This document shows, piece by piece, positions 15,997 to 24,536 of a DNA stretch of 64,000 nt. A program made the position numbers and the translations under genes. The DNA is from Nocardia vinacea (GTDB lineage Bacteria; Actinomycetota; Actinomycetes; Mycobacteriales; Mycobacteriaceae): positions 1,550,001 to 1,614,000 of the forward strand of contig NZ_CP109149.1 in NCBI RefSeq assembly GCF_035920345.1, written 5' to 3'. Below the pieces are notes generated by a model. That model worked only from the letters and a program-made list of their open reading frames with translations. It ran no database searches and had not been told where the DNA came from. Position 1 is the first letter of the stretch. Every line of letters starts with the position of its first letter.

Positions 15997-18900
15997 GTGA
16001 TTTTGCTGCTGTCGACGTCCGATACCGATCTGTTGAGCGCGCGTGCGAGCGGTGCGGAATATCGGTGGGGGAATCCGGCTCGGCTGTTGGTCGAGGACCT
16101 GCCCGCGCTGCTCGACGGCGTCGATCTGGTGATCGTGCGGATCCTCGGCGGCAAGCGCGCCTGGGAGGACGGGCTCGCAGCCGTGCGCGCGAGCGGGGTG
16201 CCGATGGTGGCGCTCGGCGGTGAGATCGCACCCGACGCCGAGCTGATGGAATGCTCGACGGTGCCCGGTGGTGTGGCCGCCGACGCGCACAACTACCTCG
16301 CCGCCGGTGGTGCGGAAAATCTCCGTCAGCTGCACAACTTCCTCTCGGATACGGTGCTGCTCACCGGCCACGGCTTCGAACCGCCGGTGCATCTGCCGAG
16401 TTGGGGCGAGTTGGAGCGCACGCCGGGCACTGATCCGAGCACAACTGCCGAGCACCCGCCGACATTGGCCGTAATCTATTACCGCGCACAGCATCTCGCC
16501 GGAAACACCGCCTACATCGATGCCCTCTGCGCGGCAATCGAAAACGCGGGCGCGAAGGCCCTGCCGCTGTACTGCGCCTCCTTGCGCACCGCCGAGCCGG
16601 AACTCCTCGACACCTTGCGCAGCGCAGACGCACTGGTGGTAACCGTGCTCGCGGCGGGCGGCACCAAGCCCGCCAACGCAGCGGCCGGCGGCGACGACGA
16701 GGCCTGGGATGTCGCCGCCCTCGCCGAACTCGATGTGCCCATCCTGCAGGGCCTGTGTCTCACCAGCGGCCGCGCCCAATGGGAGGCGAACGACGACGGA
16801 CTCTCCCCGCTGGACGTCGCCACCCAGGTGGCCGTCCCGGAATTCGATGGACGCATCATCACGGTTCCGTTCTCGTTCAAGGAATTCGACGCCGACGGAC
16901 TGTCCACCTACGTGCCCGATCCCGAACGCGCGGCCCGGGTCGCCGGTATCGCGGTCCGGCACGCGCGGCTGCGCCACATCCCGGCCGAACGGCGACGCAT
17001 CGCCATCATGATGTCGGCCTACCCGACGAAGCATGCGCGCATCGGCAACGCCGTCGGCCTGGACACTCCCGCCAGCGCGATCCGGCTCCTCACCGAGATG
17101 TGCGCGGCCGGTTACGATCTCGGCGACGAGACCGAGGTGCCGGGACTCGCGGAACGCGATGGAGACGCGCTGATCCACGCGCTGATCGCGGCGGGCGGTC
17201 AGGATCCGGACTGGCTCACCGCCGAACAGCTCGAAGGCAACCCGATCCGCATCAGCGCCGATCAGTACACCAGCTGGTTCGACACTCTGCCCGATGACCT
17301 GCGCGCAGCCGTGATCGAGGCGTGGGGACCGCCACCCGGTGAACTCTACCTCGACCGCTCCGCCGACCCCAAGGGCGAAATCGTCATCGCCGCATTGCGT
17401 TTCGGCAATATCGTGTTGATGGTGCAGCCGCCGCGCGGCTTCGGCGAGAACCCGGTCGCCATCTACCACGACCCGGATCTGCCGCCCAGCCACCACTACC
17501 TCGCCGCGTATCGATGGATCGCCGCGCCGGAAGGTTTCGCCGCCGACGCCATGGTGCACCTCGGCAAGCACGGCAATCTGGAATGGCTGCCCGGCAAGAC
17601 CCTCGGCATGTCCGCCTCCTGCGGCACCGACGCCGCGCTCGGTGAGCTGCCGCTGATCTATCCGTTCCTGGTCAACGACCCGGGTGAGGGGACCCAGGCC
17701 AAGCGCCGCGCCCACGCGACCCTGGTCGACCACCTCATTCCGCCCATGGCCCGCGCCGAAAGCTATGGCGATATCTCGCGTTTGGAACAGCTGCTCGACG
17801 AACACGCCAATATCTCCACCCTCGATCCGGCCAAACTGCCCGCGATCCGCCAGCAGATCTGGACGCTCATGCGCGCGGCCAAAATGGACCACGACCTCGG
17901 CCTGGCCGAGCGTCCAGACGAGGATGTCTTCGACGATATGCTGCTGCACGTCGACGGCTGGCTGTGCGAGATCAAGGATGTGCAGATCCGCGACGGTTTG
18001 CACGTCCTCGGGCAGGCGCCGGCGGGGGAGACCGAACTCGACCTGGTCCTCGCCATGCTCCGCGCGCGCCAGCTTTGGGGTGGCGAACGGAATGTGCCGG
18101 GTCTGCGGGAGGCCTTGGGGCTGAACGAATCCGGTACCGAGGTGCGCGAACGGGTCGACGCGGTGGAGACCCAAGCGCGTGAGCTGCTGGCCGCACTGCA
18201 AGCTGCCGAGTGGTCCGTAGACGCCGTCGACGGACTTGTCGACTCACTGGACGCACCCGCCCCGACGTGTGCCGCGGTGCGAACCGTGCTGCGCTTCGCC
18301 GCGACCGAAGTCGTGCCCCGCCTGCGGCAGACCGGCATCGAAATCGACCGAATCCTGCACGCGCTCAACGGCGGTTTCATCCCCGCCGGGCCCAGCGGAT
18401 CCCCATTGCGCGGCCTGATCAATGTGCTGCCGACCGGTCGGAATTTCTACTCGGTCGACCCGAAGGCGGTCCCGTCCCGACTGGCCTGGGAGACCGGGCA
18501 GGCCATGGCGGATTCCCTGCTCGATCGATACAAGGCCGATCACGGTGAGTATCCGCGCTCGGTCGGGCTGTCGGTGTGGGGCACCTCCGCCATGCGCACC
18601 TCCGGCGACGATATCGCGGAAGTCCTTGCGCTGCTGGGCGTCCGCCCGGTCTGGGATGAGGCGAGCCGCCGCGTCACCACCCTGGAGGTTATATCGCTCG
18701 CGGAACTGGGCCGTCCGCGCATCGACGTCACCGTCCGCATCAGCGGCTTCTTCCGTGATGCGTTCCCGCATGTGCTCGCGCTGCTCGATGACGCAGTACG
18801 TCTGGTCGCCGACCTCGACGAACCCGCCGAGTCGAATTACGTTCGCGCCCACGCCCAGAACGATCTCGCCGAACACGGCGACAAGCGCCGCGCCACCACC

Positions 18901-19611
18901 CGCATCTTCGGCTCCAAACCCGGCACCTACGGCGCAGGCCTGCTGCAACTGATCGACTCCAAGAGTTGGCGCACCGACGACGACCTCGCGCAGGTGTACA
19001 CCGCATGGGGCGGCTTCGCCTACGGTCGCGACCTCGACGGCGCACCCGCCGCCGACGATATGCGCACCGCTTACCGGCGGATTACCGTGGCCGCCAAGAA
19101 CACCGACACCCGCGAACACGATATCGCCGACTCCGACGACTACTTCCAGTACCACGGCGGCATGGTCGCCACCGTGCGCGCGCTGACCGGCAAGAATCCC
19201 GAGGCCTACATCGGCGACAGCACCCGACCCGACGCCGTGCGCACCCGCACGCTCTCGGAGGAGACCTCGCGCGTCTTCCGTGCCCGAGTGGTGAATCCGC
19301 GCTGGCTCGAGGCGATGCGCCGCCACGGTTATAAGGGCGCCTTCGAAATGGCGGCCACCGTCGACTACCTCTTCGGCTACGACGCCACCACCAATGTCGT
19401 GGCCGACTGGATGTACGAAAAGCTCGCGGAGAGTTACGTTTTCGATGACGTGAACCGCAAGTTCATGGAGCAATCCAACCCATGGGCGCTGCACGGCATT
19501 GCCGAGCGTCTGCTGGAGGCGGCGCAACGAGAGTTGTGGGAGCATCCGGAGCAGGCAACACTGGACCGATTGCGGCAGATCTACTTGGAGACCGAAGGTG
19601 AACTGGAATAG
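15997..19611 (+). CDS. cobN: Aerobic cobaltochelatase large subunit
   Basis: A 1204-residue subunit that binds hydrogenobyrinic acid a,c-diamide and inserts Co2+ with ATP, working with CobS and CobT (not in this window). It has family length (about 1200-1270) and the magnesium-chelatase H-type motif MVHLGKHGNLEWLPGK near residue 520. Other blocks are GGFIPAGPSGSP, NFYSVDPKAVPS and the C-terminal YEKLAESYVFDDVNRKFMEQ. The GTG start at 15997 follows AGGAAGG by nine bases and lies directly behind the riboswitch, so cobN is the cob gene here with visible B12 feedback. A terminator-like hairpin follows. Confidence 0.97.
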   Translation: MILLLSTSDTDLLSARASGAEYRWGNPARLLVEDLPALLDGVDLVIVRILGGKRAWEDGLAAVRASGVPMVALGGEIAPDAELMECSTVPGGVAADAHNYLAAGGAENLRQLHNFLSDTVLLTGHGFEPPVHLPSWGELERTPGTDPSTTAEHPPTLAVIYYRAQHLAGNTAYIDALCAAIENAGAKALPLYCASLRTAEPELLDTLRSADALVVTVLAAGGTKPANAAAGGDDEAWDVAALAELDVPILQGLCLTSGRAQWEANDDGLSPLDVATQVAVPEFDGRIITVPFSFKEFDADGLSTYVPDPERAARVAGIAVRHARLRHIPAERRRIAIMMSAYPTKHARIGNAVGLDTPASAIRLLTEMCAAGYDLGDETEVPGLAERDGDALIHALIAAGGQDPDWLTAEQLEGNPIRISADQYTSWFDTLPDDLRAAVIEAWGPPPGELYLDRSADPKGEIVIAALRFGNIVLMVQPPRGFGENPVAIYHDPDLPPSHHYLAAYRWIAAPEGFAADAMVHLGKHGNLEWLPGKTLGMSASCGTDAALGELPLIYPFLVNDPGEGTQAKRRAHATLVDHLIPPMARAESYGDISRLEQLLDEHANISTLDPAKLPAIRQQIWTLMRAAKMDHDLGLAERPDEDVFDDMLLHVDGWLCEIKDVQIRDGLHVLGQAPAGETELDLVLAMLRARQLWGGERNVPGLREALGLNESGTEVRERVDAVETQARELLAALQAAEWSVDAVDGLVDSLDAPAPTCAAVRTVLRFAATEVVPRLRQTGIEIDRILHALNGGFIPAGPSGSPLRGLINVLPTGRNFYSVDPKAVPSRLAWETGQAMADSLLDRYKADHGEYPRSVGLSVWGTSAMRTSGDDIAEVLALLGVRPVWDEASRRVTTLEVISLAELGRPRIDVTVRISGFFRDAFPHVLALLDDAVRLVADLDEPAESNYVRAHAQNDLAEHGDKRRATTRIFGSKPGTYGAGLLQLIDSKSWRTDDDLAQVYTAWGGFAYGRDLDGAPAADDMRTAYRRITVAAKNTDTREHDIADSDDYFQYHGGMVATVRALTGKNPEAYIGDSTRPDAVRTRTLSEETSRVFRARVVNPRWLEAMRRHGYKGAFEMAATVDYLFGYDATTNVVADWMYEKLAESYVFDDVNRKFMEQSNPWALHGIAERLLEAAQRELWEHPEQATLDRLRQIYLETEGELE

Positions 19612-19649
19612 TTCGAAAAGCAATACCCCAGTTCCTTGGGTATTTCGAA
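19612..19649 (+). terminator. Hairpin after cobN
   Basis: AATACCC (19622-19628) pairs with GGGTATT (19638-19644), and the flanking TTCGAA repeats (19612-19617, 19644-19649) can extend it. The sequence after it is A+T-rich. Probable terminator of the cobN transcript. Confidence 0.65.
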
Positions 19650-19784
19650 TTATTTGATCTTGCAACGTAATTCGATTTTCCTGATTCCGACGACGCCGAG
19701 TGTGTCGAGAGCGCATGATGATTGATGTCCGATGTCCGTTTCTCGGATTCATCGATCGAATCGGCTGGATGATTGGAAATCAAA

Positions 19785-20315
19785 ATGAAGATCAAAAAGT
19801 TGGTAGCGGCAACGGTTTTGACCGTTGCCGCGACAGGCATCACCGCGGCCACCGCCTACGGCTCGCCCGAAGTGTCGTCGGAAACAGTTGTCAACGGCGT
19901 GGATCACGGCGTCCAATACACCGCGGCGGTGGCGGCGGACCGCTCCGATGCCACCATCACACTGGCCTCGGGCAAGTTCGTCCTGACGCCCGATGCCGGC
20001 ATCACGGTGCTCGCACCCGACGGCTCCGTGGTCGCCACCGTGCCGACCACGCTGCAGACGGTGGCGGGGCAGCAGGTGCAGGTCACGCCCGAAGTTGATA
20101 CCGCGGCAACGACATTGACGTTGACGCCGGTCAACGCACCGGCACCGCAATCGGGTCCGGTGCAGTTCATCGGTGACGCGGGAACCACGGTCGCGGGTGT
20201 ATTGATCGGATGCGCTGTCGGCGCGCTGATCGGGCTCCTGTTCTTTATCGTCGGATTCCTTCCCGGTTGTGTCATCGGAGGAATCATCGGCGGTATCGCA
20301 GGCGCCAATCAGTGA
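19785..20315 (+). CDS. Secreted glycine-zipper protein of unknown function (paralog B)
   Basis: A 176-residue product starting MKIKKLVAATVLTVAATGIT, a Sec signal peptide with cleavage near TAYGSP. The mature part has a beta-rich domain (HGVQYTAAVAADRSDATITL... QVQVTPEVDTAATTLTLTPV). It ends with a C-terminal hydrophobic glycine-zipper (AGVLIGCAVGALIGLLFFIV, GCVIGGIIGGIAGA). Architecture and phrasing (VDHGVQY versus EDHGVNY; LTLTPEV-like strands) match paralog A at 5421. The ATG at 19785 gives a normal signal peptide; an in-frame TTG 12 bases earlier is less likely. It has its own upstream A+T-rich promoter region (19650-19780). Role unknown; membrane-inserting or cell-wall-associated is plausible. 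Confidence 0.8.
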   Translation: MKIKKLVAATVLTVAATGITAATAYGSPEVSSETVVNGVDHGVQYTAAVAADRSDATITLASGKFVLTPDAGITVLAPDGSVVATVPTTLQTVAGQQVQVTPEVDTAATTLTLTPVNAPAPQSGPVQFIGDAGTTVAGVLIGCAVGALIGLLFFIVGFLPGCVIGGIIGGIAGANQ

Positions 20316-20426
20316 TCAGGTAAATCGAGCTGTTTGATTAAGTCTCGAACGGGTACTCCCGGCCGGGCCTTCCGAAGAATTCGCCCGACCGGGTTGCCGC
20401 TCACCGGAATTAAGGACACATCGCTT

Positions 20427-21401
20427 TCAATTGTCGCCCGCGGCTTTCCGAAACCGTTCGGCGGTTGCGCGCAGGTGCGCGGATAGCTCCGGCGCGTCCA
20501 GGACTTCGAAATCGGCATCGAGCAGTCCGAGATACAACGTCAACGTATGTGGAGTGTCCGAACCGACCTGGATCACGCAGTGGTTCGGACCATCGGGTTC
20601 GACCGTGACGGCGGCGGGCAACCGTGTACGCACGGCGGTAGCCGGGGCCGCCACCCGCACGCGGGCCCGGTAGCGCCATGTTGCCGCACCGACGCCGCGC
20701 TGTATCCGTTCGGCCACTTCGGTTTCGGGAACACTGCGCGGGGTGAAGCGCGCACCGTTCGGTGTCCGCGGCGTCATCCGGTCGACACGAAAGGTGCGCC
20801 AGTCCACGCGCCCGATATCCCACGCCACCAGATACCAGCGGCCGTTCCAATGCGCGAGCCGATGCGGTTCCACCTCGCGCCGCGACGGTGGTCGTTGCTC
20901 GATTGCGTCCGAATGGGCTTCGTAATCGAACCGCAGCCGCTCGCTCGCCCGGATCGCCGCGGCGACGGCGGTGAGCACGCCCGCGTCCACATTCGACTGA
21001 CCCGGATGCGGCACATGCACGGTGGCGGCGGTCAGCGCACGCACACGATGTCGCAGTCGCGACGGCAGCACCTGTTCGAGCTTGGCCAGCGCCCGCACCG
21101 AGGTCTCCTCGATCCCGGTCACCGCCCCATTGGCCGCGGTCGCCAACCCCACCGCCACCGCAACGGCCTCCTCATCATCCAAAAGCAATGGCGGCAGCGA
21201 AGATCCGGCGCCCAGCCGATACCCACCCGCAACCCCTGGCGTCGCATCCACCGGATACCCGAGCCTGCGCAACCGCTCGATATCCGTACGAATAGTCCGC
21301 GTCGAAACCCCGAGCCGCTCAGCCAACGCCGGCCCGGTCCAATCCCGATGTATCTGCAGCAACGACAACAACCGCAACAACCGTGCCGAAGTCTCCAACA
21401 T
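20427..21401 (-). CDS. WYL-domain (YafY-type) transcriptional regulator
   Basis: A 324-residue regulator. The N-terminal DeoR-like helix-turn-helix is LLSLLQIHRDWTGPALAERL and VSTRTIRTDIERLRRLGYPV. The central WYL domain (HRLAHWNGRWYLVAWDIGRV) normally carries a ligand- or nucleic-acid-sensing SH3-like fold. A C-terminal WCX extension follows (LYLGLLDADFEVLDAPEL). The ATG at 21401 puts the helix-turn-helix at the expected place; the track upstream to 21476 is unrelated. Neighbours are convergent or same-strand genes without clear link, so the target is unknown. Confidence 0.9.
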   Translation of the reverse strand: MLETSARLLRLLSLLQIHRDWTGPALAERLGVSTRTIRTDIERLRRLGYPVDATPGVAGGYRLGAGSSLPPLLLDDEEAVAVAVGLATAANGAVTGIEETSVRALAKLEQVLPSRLRHRVRALTAATVHVPHPGQSNVDAGVLTAVAAAIRASERLRFDYEAHSDAIEQRPPSRREVEPHRLAHWNGRWYLVAWDIGRVDWRTFRVDRMTPRTPNGARFTPRSVPETEVAERIQRGVGAATWRYRARVRVAAPATAVRTRLPAAVTVEPDGPNHCVIQVGSDTPHTLTLYLGLLDADFEVLDAPELSAHLRATAERFRKAAGDN

Positions 21402-21513
21402 CTCTCGATGATCCCAGCAATCGCGGAACAAAGCCTTCCGCATTCGGCAATGTCGCAACAAAAGTGCGTCGGCCACGGGTACCGGGCATGCGTCATGACG
21501 AATGCGGCGAATA

Positions 21514-22512
21514 TCAGCGCCAGCCGGTAGTGGTCTGAAGTGCCAGGCTGGTCACGGCCAGGATGACGGCGATTGCTCCGCCGAAAAGGAGCGGGCGCGG
21601 TCCGGCGATGCGGACATGTTGCCAGGTAAGGGCAGTCCCGATGGCGGCGAGTACGGCGGCGATGAGCCACGCGCTGAGGTGTCCGAGCGGTGCCGACCAG
21701 GATGCGGGCACCGCACCGAGCCCGGCGATCAGCGATGCGATCAGGAAGAGGGCGACGAACAGCGGGAAGGTCCGCCACAGTGGGGTTTTCATAGTTTCGC
21801 CCGCCTTTCGGCGAGCCAGCTGTAGGCCGAGACACATCGGAACGATCATCAGGCTGCGGACGAGTTTGACGATCACCGCGAAATGCGCTGCCGCAGGGCC
21901 GAATATCACGCCTGCCGCGAGCACCGAGGAGGTGTCGTTGATGGCGGTGCCGGCCCAGAGTCCGAATGCCTCCTGGGATAGGCCGAGCAGGTGTCCCAGC
22001 GGTGGATACAGCAGTACGGCAACGACATTGAACACGAATATCGTGCCGAGGGCGTAGGCGACCCGGTCCTTATCCGGCTTGATGACCGCGGTGGCGGCGG
22101 CGATGGCGGAGGCACCGCAGATCGTCGTCCCGACCGCGACCAGGATCGCCGATTCCTGTTCCAGCGCAAGCATTCTGCCGATGATGACCGCGGCCACCGC
22201 GCCGACGACGATGGTTCCGATCAGCACCACCGCTGTCTGCCGTCCAACTGTCAGTACCGAGCCGAAGGGCAGCCCGAGGCCGAGCAACACGATCGCGGCG
22301 CCGAGCAGGCGTTTGCGGGTGAGTGCCAGGCCGGGCGCGAATATCCCTGCCTCCTCGACCGATCGGCGCGCCAGCGCGCCGATCGCCGCGCCACCGAGTA
22401 GTGCGATGACAGGTGCGCCCACCATTGGCAGCGCGTTGCCGAGGATGGTCGCCGCAGTGGCGACAACGGCCGCGAGCAGGATCCCGGGAAGATTTCGGCG
22501 TAGCGACGTCAC
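21514..22512 (-). CDS. yeiH: YeiH family putative sulfate exporter
   Basis: A 332-residue inner-membrane protein with about ten hydrophobic helices. Family blocks are LPGILLAAVVATAATILGN, VILGLGLPF-like AIVLLGLGLPFGSVL, VAVGTTICGASAIAAATAVI and WAGTAINDTSSVLAAGVIFG. The family (UPF0324/YeiH) is annotated as a putative sulfate exporter, but direct transport evidence is limited. The GTG at 22512 is the only start just before the first helix. It is divergent from a LysR regulator across a 147-base region with a perfect 21-base palindrome, the classical YeiH/YeiE layout. Confidence 0.9.
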   Translation of the reverse strand: MTSLRRNLPGILLAAVVATAATILGNALPMVGAPVIALLGGAAIGALARRSVEEAGIFAPGLALTRKRLLGAAIVLLGLGLPFGSVLTVGRQTAVVLIGTIVVGAVAAVIIGRMLALEQESAILVAVGTTICGASAIAAATAVIKPDKDRVAYALGTIFVFNVVAVLLYPPLGHLLGLSQEAFGLWAGTAINDTSSVLAAGVIFGPAAAHFAVIVKLVRSLMIVPMCLGLQLARRKAGETMKTPLWRTFPLFVALFLIASLIAGLGAVPASWSAPLGHLSAWLIAAVLAAIGTALTWQHVRIAGPRPLLFGGAIAVILAVTSLALQTTTGWR

Positions 22513-22566
22513 GCCTTCACGATCGTGAGCGAGCTGCTTCGCCGGTAGCCGTCGGTGCGGGTGGAG

Positions 22567-22587
22567 CTCATCAGCAGCGCTGATGAG
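22567..22587. promoter_or_regulatory. Perfect palindrome in yeiH/LysR divergent region
   Basis: CTCATCAGC (22567-22575) and GCTGATGAG (22579-22587) around AGC: nine perfect pairs, matching a T-N11-A LysR box. A second palindrome, GCCGCATGCGGC (22625-22636), lies nearer the LysR start. Probably LysR binding sites controlling both genes. Confidence 0.7.
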
Positions 22588-22659
22588 CGGCCGGATGCGC
22601 TGGCGGCAGCGAATCGCTCCGAATGCCGCATGCGGCGCGCCCGCCCATAATCGGACCTC

Positions 22660-23589
22660 ATGACCCTGCCGCCCGGAACGCCCGATCTGGACGTACTCGA
22701 TTTGCTGGTTTCCGTCGCGGAGCTCGGCAGCCTCGGCGCGGCCGCACGTCGGCACGGCATTACCCAACCCGCCGCGAGTATGCGGATCAGCGCGCTCGAG
22801 CGCAGGCTGCGATTGTGTCTGCTGGAGCGCGGCCCGACCGGCTCGGAACTGACCGACGCGGGGCGGGTCGTGGTCGGCCACGCGCTGCCGGTACTCGAGG
22901 CCGCACGTTCATTCGTCGATGGGGTGATCGCATTACATGCCGCCGACGTGTCCCGGCTGCGAGTCGCCGCCTCGAAAACCATCGCCGACCATCGGATGCC
23001 GCAGTGGCTGGATGCCTTACGAGCTACCTGCCCGGATGTGGCCGTTTCCCTTGCGGTGGACAACACCCGGCAGGTAGAGGCGATGGTCCGTAGTGCCGAA
23101 GCCGATCTGGGGTTCGTCGAGGGTCCGCATCAACCGCGTGACCTCGGCAGCCGGGTGCTCGGCGCGGATGAATTGGTGGTGGTCGTCGGGCCGACGCATG
23201 CGTGGGCGACCCGTCGCAAACCGGTCGCTCTACGGGAGCTTGCGACAACTGCCTTGCTGTGGCGTGAATCGGGATCGGGCACCAGGGAAGCCGTCTGGGA
23301 AATCCTGAGCGCCGAATGCCAGCCGGCGCTGCCCGCCGCCGAACTCGGTTCCGCGGTGGCGATCATCGCGGCCGCATGCAGCGGTGTGGCGCCCGCGGTG
23401 GTGAGCAAGCTGATCGCCGCATCCGCCCTGGCGGCGGGCGCCCTCATCGAGGTGCGCTTGTCGACTCCGGTGGCCTTGACCAGAAAGTTTCGGGCCATCT
23501 GGCGGCACCAACTGCCACCGTCGGGCCCCGCCGAGATTTTGGTGAAATATGCGGCGGAGCTGGAAGCCCATCGCGCATCCAACTGGTAA
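22660..23589 (+). CDS. LysR family transcriptional regulator
   Basis: A 309-residue regulator. The winged helix lies in residues 8-68 (LVSVAELGSLGAAARRHGIT, QPAASMRISALERRLRLCLL). The periplasmic-binding-like effector domain starts near residue 95 (LRVAASKTIADHRMPQWLDA, DLGFVEGPHQPRDL, SGSGTREAVWEIL). It belongs with YeiE/CysB-like regulators that sit divergently to YeiH. Local control of the exporter is inferred from geometry and the shared palindrome; a wider sulfur-regulatory role is only suggested by context. Confidence 0.92.
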   Translation: MTLPPGTPDLDVLDLLVSVAELGSLGAAARRHGITQPAASMRISALERRLRLCLLERGPTGSELTDAGRVVVGHALPVLEAARSFVDGVIALHAADVSRLRVAASKTIADHRMPQWLDALRATCPDVAVSLAVDNTRQVEAMVRSAEADLGFVEGPHQPRDLGSRVLGADELVVVVGPTHAWATRRKPVALRELATTALLWRESGSGTREAVWEILSAECQPALPAAELGSAVAIIAAACSGVAPAVVSKLIAASALAAGALIEVRLSTPVALTRKFRAIWRHQLPPSGPAEILVKYAAELEAHRASNW

Positions 23590-23687
23590 TACTCCGGCCG
23601 TCATGGGTATTTACCCAGGTCGCGGCCCTGCGCCGGTGCCGATAACTGGCGTAACCATTCGGTAATTGCGGGAAGCGTCGCATGTAA

Positions 23688-23698
23688 CGAACGGTTCG
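23688..23698. promoter_or_regulatory. Palindrome ahead of GntR gene
   Basis: CGAAC-G-GTTCG, 13 bases before the GntR start codon; possible autoregulatory operator for the operon that follows. Short, so chance is not excluded. Confidence 0.4.
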
Positions 23699-23711
23699 CA
23701 GCATTTGCCGC

Positions 23712-24530
23712 ATGACAGGCAGAACGCATTCGGGAAATCCGGCAAGAGCGGGCGCCCCGGATCCGAGCACCGGTAGGCGCTCGGCGCCGGCTCGCCGGAT
23801 CCGGGACATCCTGCGGGCACGTATCCGCAGTGGTATCTACGGCAATCGGCCACTGCCGTCGGAGGCGCAATTGGCCGCCGACTTCGATACCAGCCGCAAT
23901 ATCGTGCGTGATGCGCTGGCATTGCTGCGCGATGAGGGTCTGGTCGACCGGGTTCCCGGGGCGGGCACCTTCGTCGTATCCGATAAGGCGGTGCAGGGGC
24001 TGGACCGGCTGCGTGGTCTTGCCGAGACCTTCGAGACCGGCACGGATCGGGTCGTCAACCGGGTGCTGTTGGCGGAGGTCGTCCCCGCGACACCCATCGT
24101 GGCCGAGCGGCTCGAGCTCGAACCGGCGACACCGGTGGTCGCGTTGGAGCGAATCCGCTACCTCGACGGCACACCGCTGTCGTTGGACGCCAGCTACCTC
24201 ACCGCCGATATCGGCGCGCCGCTGCTGACGATGGATCTGACCGGCTCCGATGTATTCGGTCTGGTGGAGGCCGAACTCGGCCTACCGCTGGGTTCGGCGG
24301 CGGTTTCGATCGAGGCGGTAGCCGCGGATCCGACAGTCGCCGGTCTCCTGGAGGTCCGCGCGGGTTCGCCGCTGCTGTTCCTGGAACGGCTCACCTACAC
24401 CGACTCCGGTCGGCCCATCGACCTGGAGTACGTCCGCTATCGCGGGGATCGGTTCTCGCTGTCGGGCCGACTGCATCGCATTCCGGTCACACCGAATCGC
24501 GGTGTGACCGAACCGAACGAAAGGGGCTGA
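23712..24530 (+). CDS. GntR family (HutC subfamily, UTRA domain) transcriptional regulator
   Basis: A 272-residue regulator. Residues 22-90 are the GntR winged helix (RIRDILRARIRSGIYGNRPL, LAADFDTSRNIVRDALALLR, VPGAGTFVV). Residues 105-260 are a UTRA (chorismate-lyase-like) ligand domain (VVALERIRYLDGTPLSLDAS, LLEVRAGSPLLFLERLTYTD, LEYVRYRGDRFSLSG). It ends six bases before the AprA-like gene and is almost certainly the pathway-specific regulator of that operon, responding to the imported compound or a product. The ligand cannot be read from sequence. Confidence 0.92.
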   Translation: MTGRTHSGNPARAGAPDPSTGRRSAPARRIRDILRARIRSGIYGNRPLPSEAQLAADFDTSRNIVRDALALLRDEGLVDRVPGAGTFVVSDKAVQGLDRLRGLAETFETGTDRVVNRVLLAEVVPATPIVAERLELEPATPVVALERIRYLDGTPLSLDASYLTADIGAPLLTMDLTGSDVFGLVEAELGLPLGSAAVSIEAVAADPTVAGLLEVRAGSPLLFLERLTYTDSGRPIDLEYVRYRGDRFSLSGRLHRIPVTPNRGVTEPNERG

Positions 24531-24536
24531 TCTCCG

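Noticed and set aside
15862..18201. Long reverse-strand open frame (779 codons) opposite cobN
   Set aside because: It is an antisense shadow: the forward frame is a full, motif-rich CobN, and the reverse translation has no recognisable domain and only mirrors high-GC codon structure.
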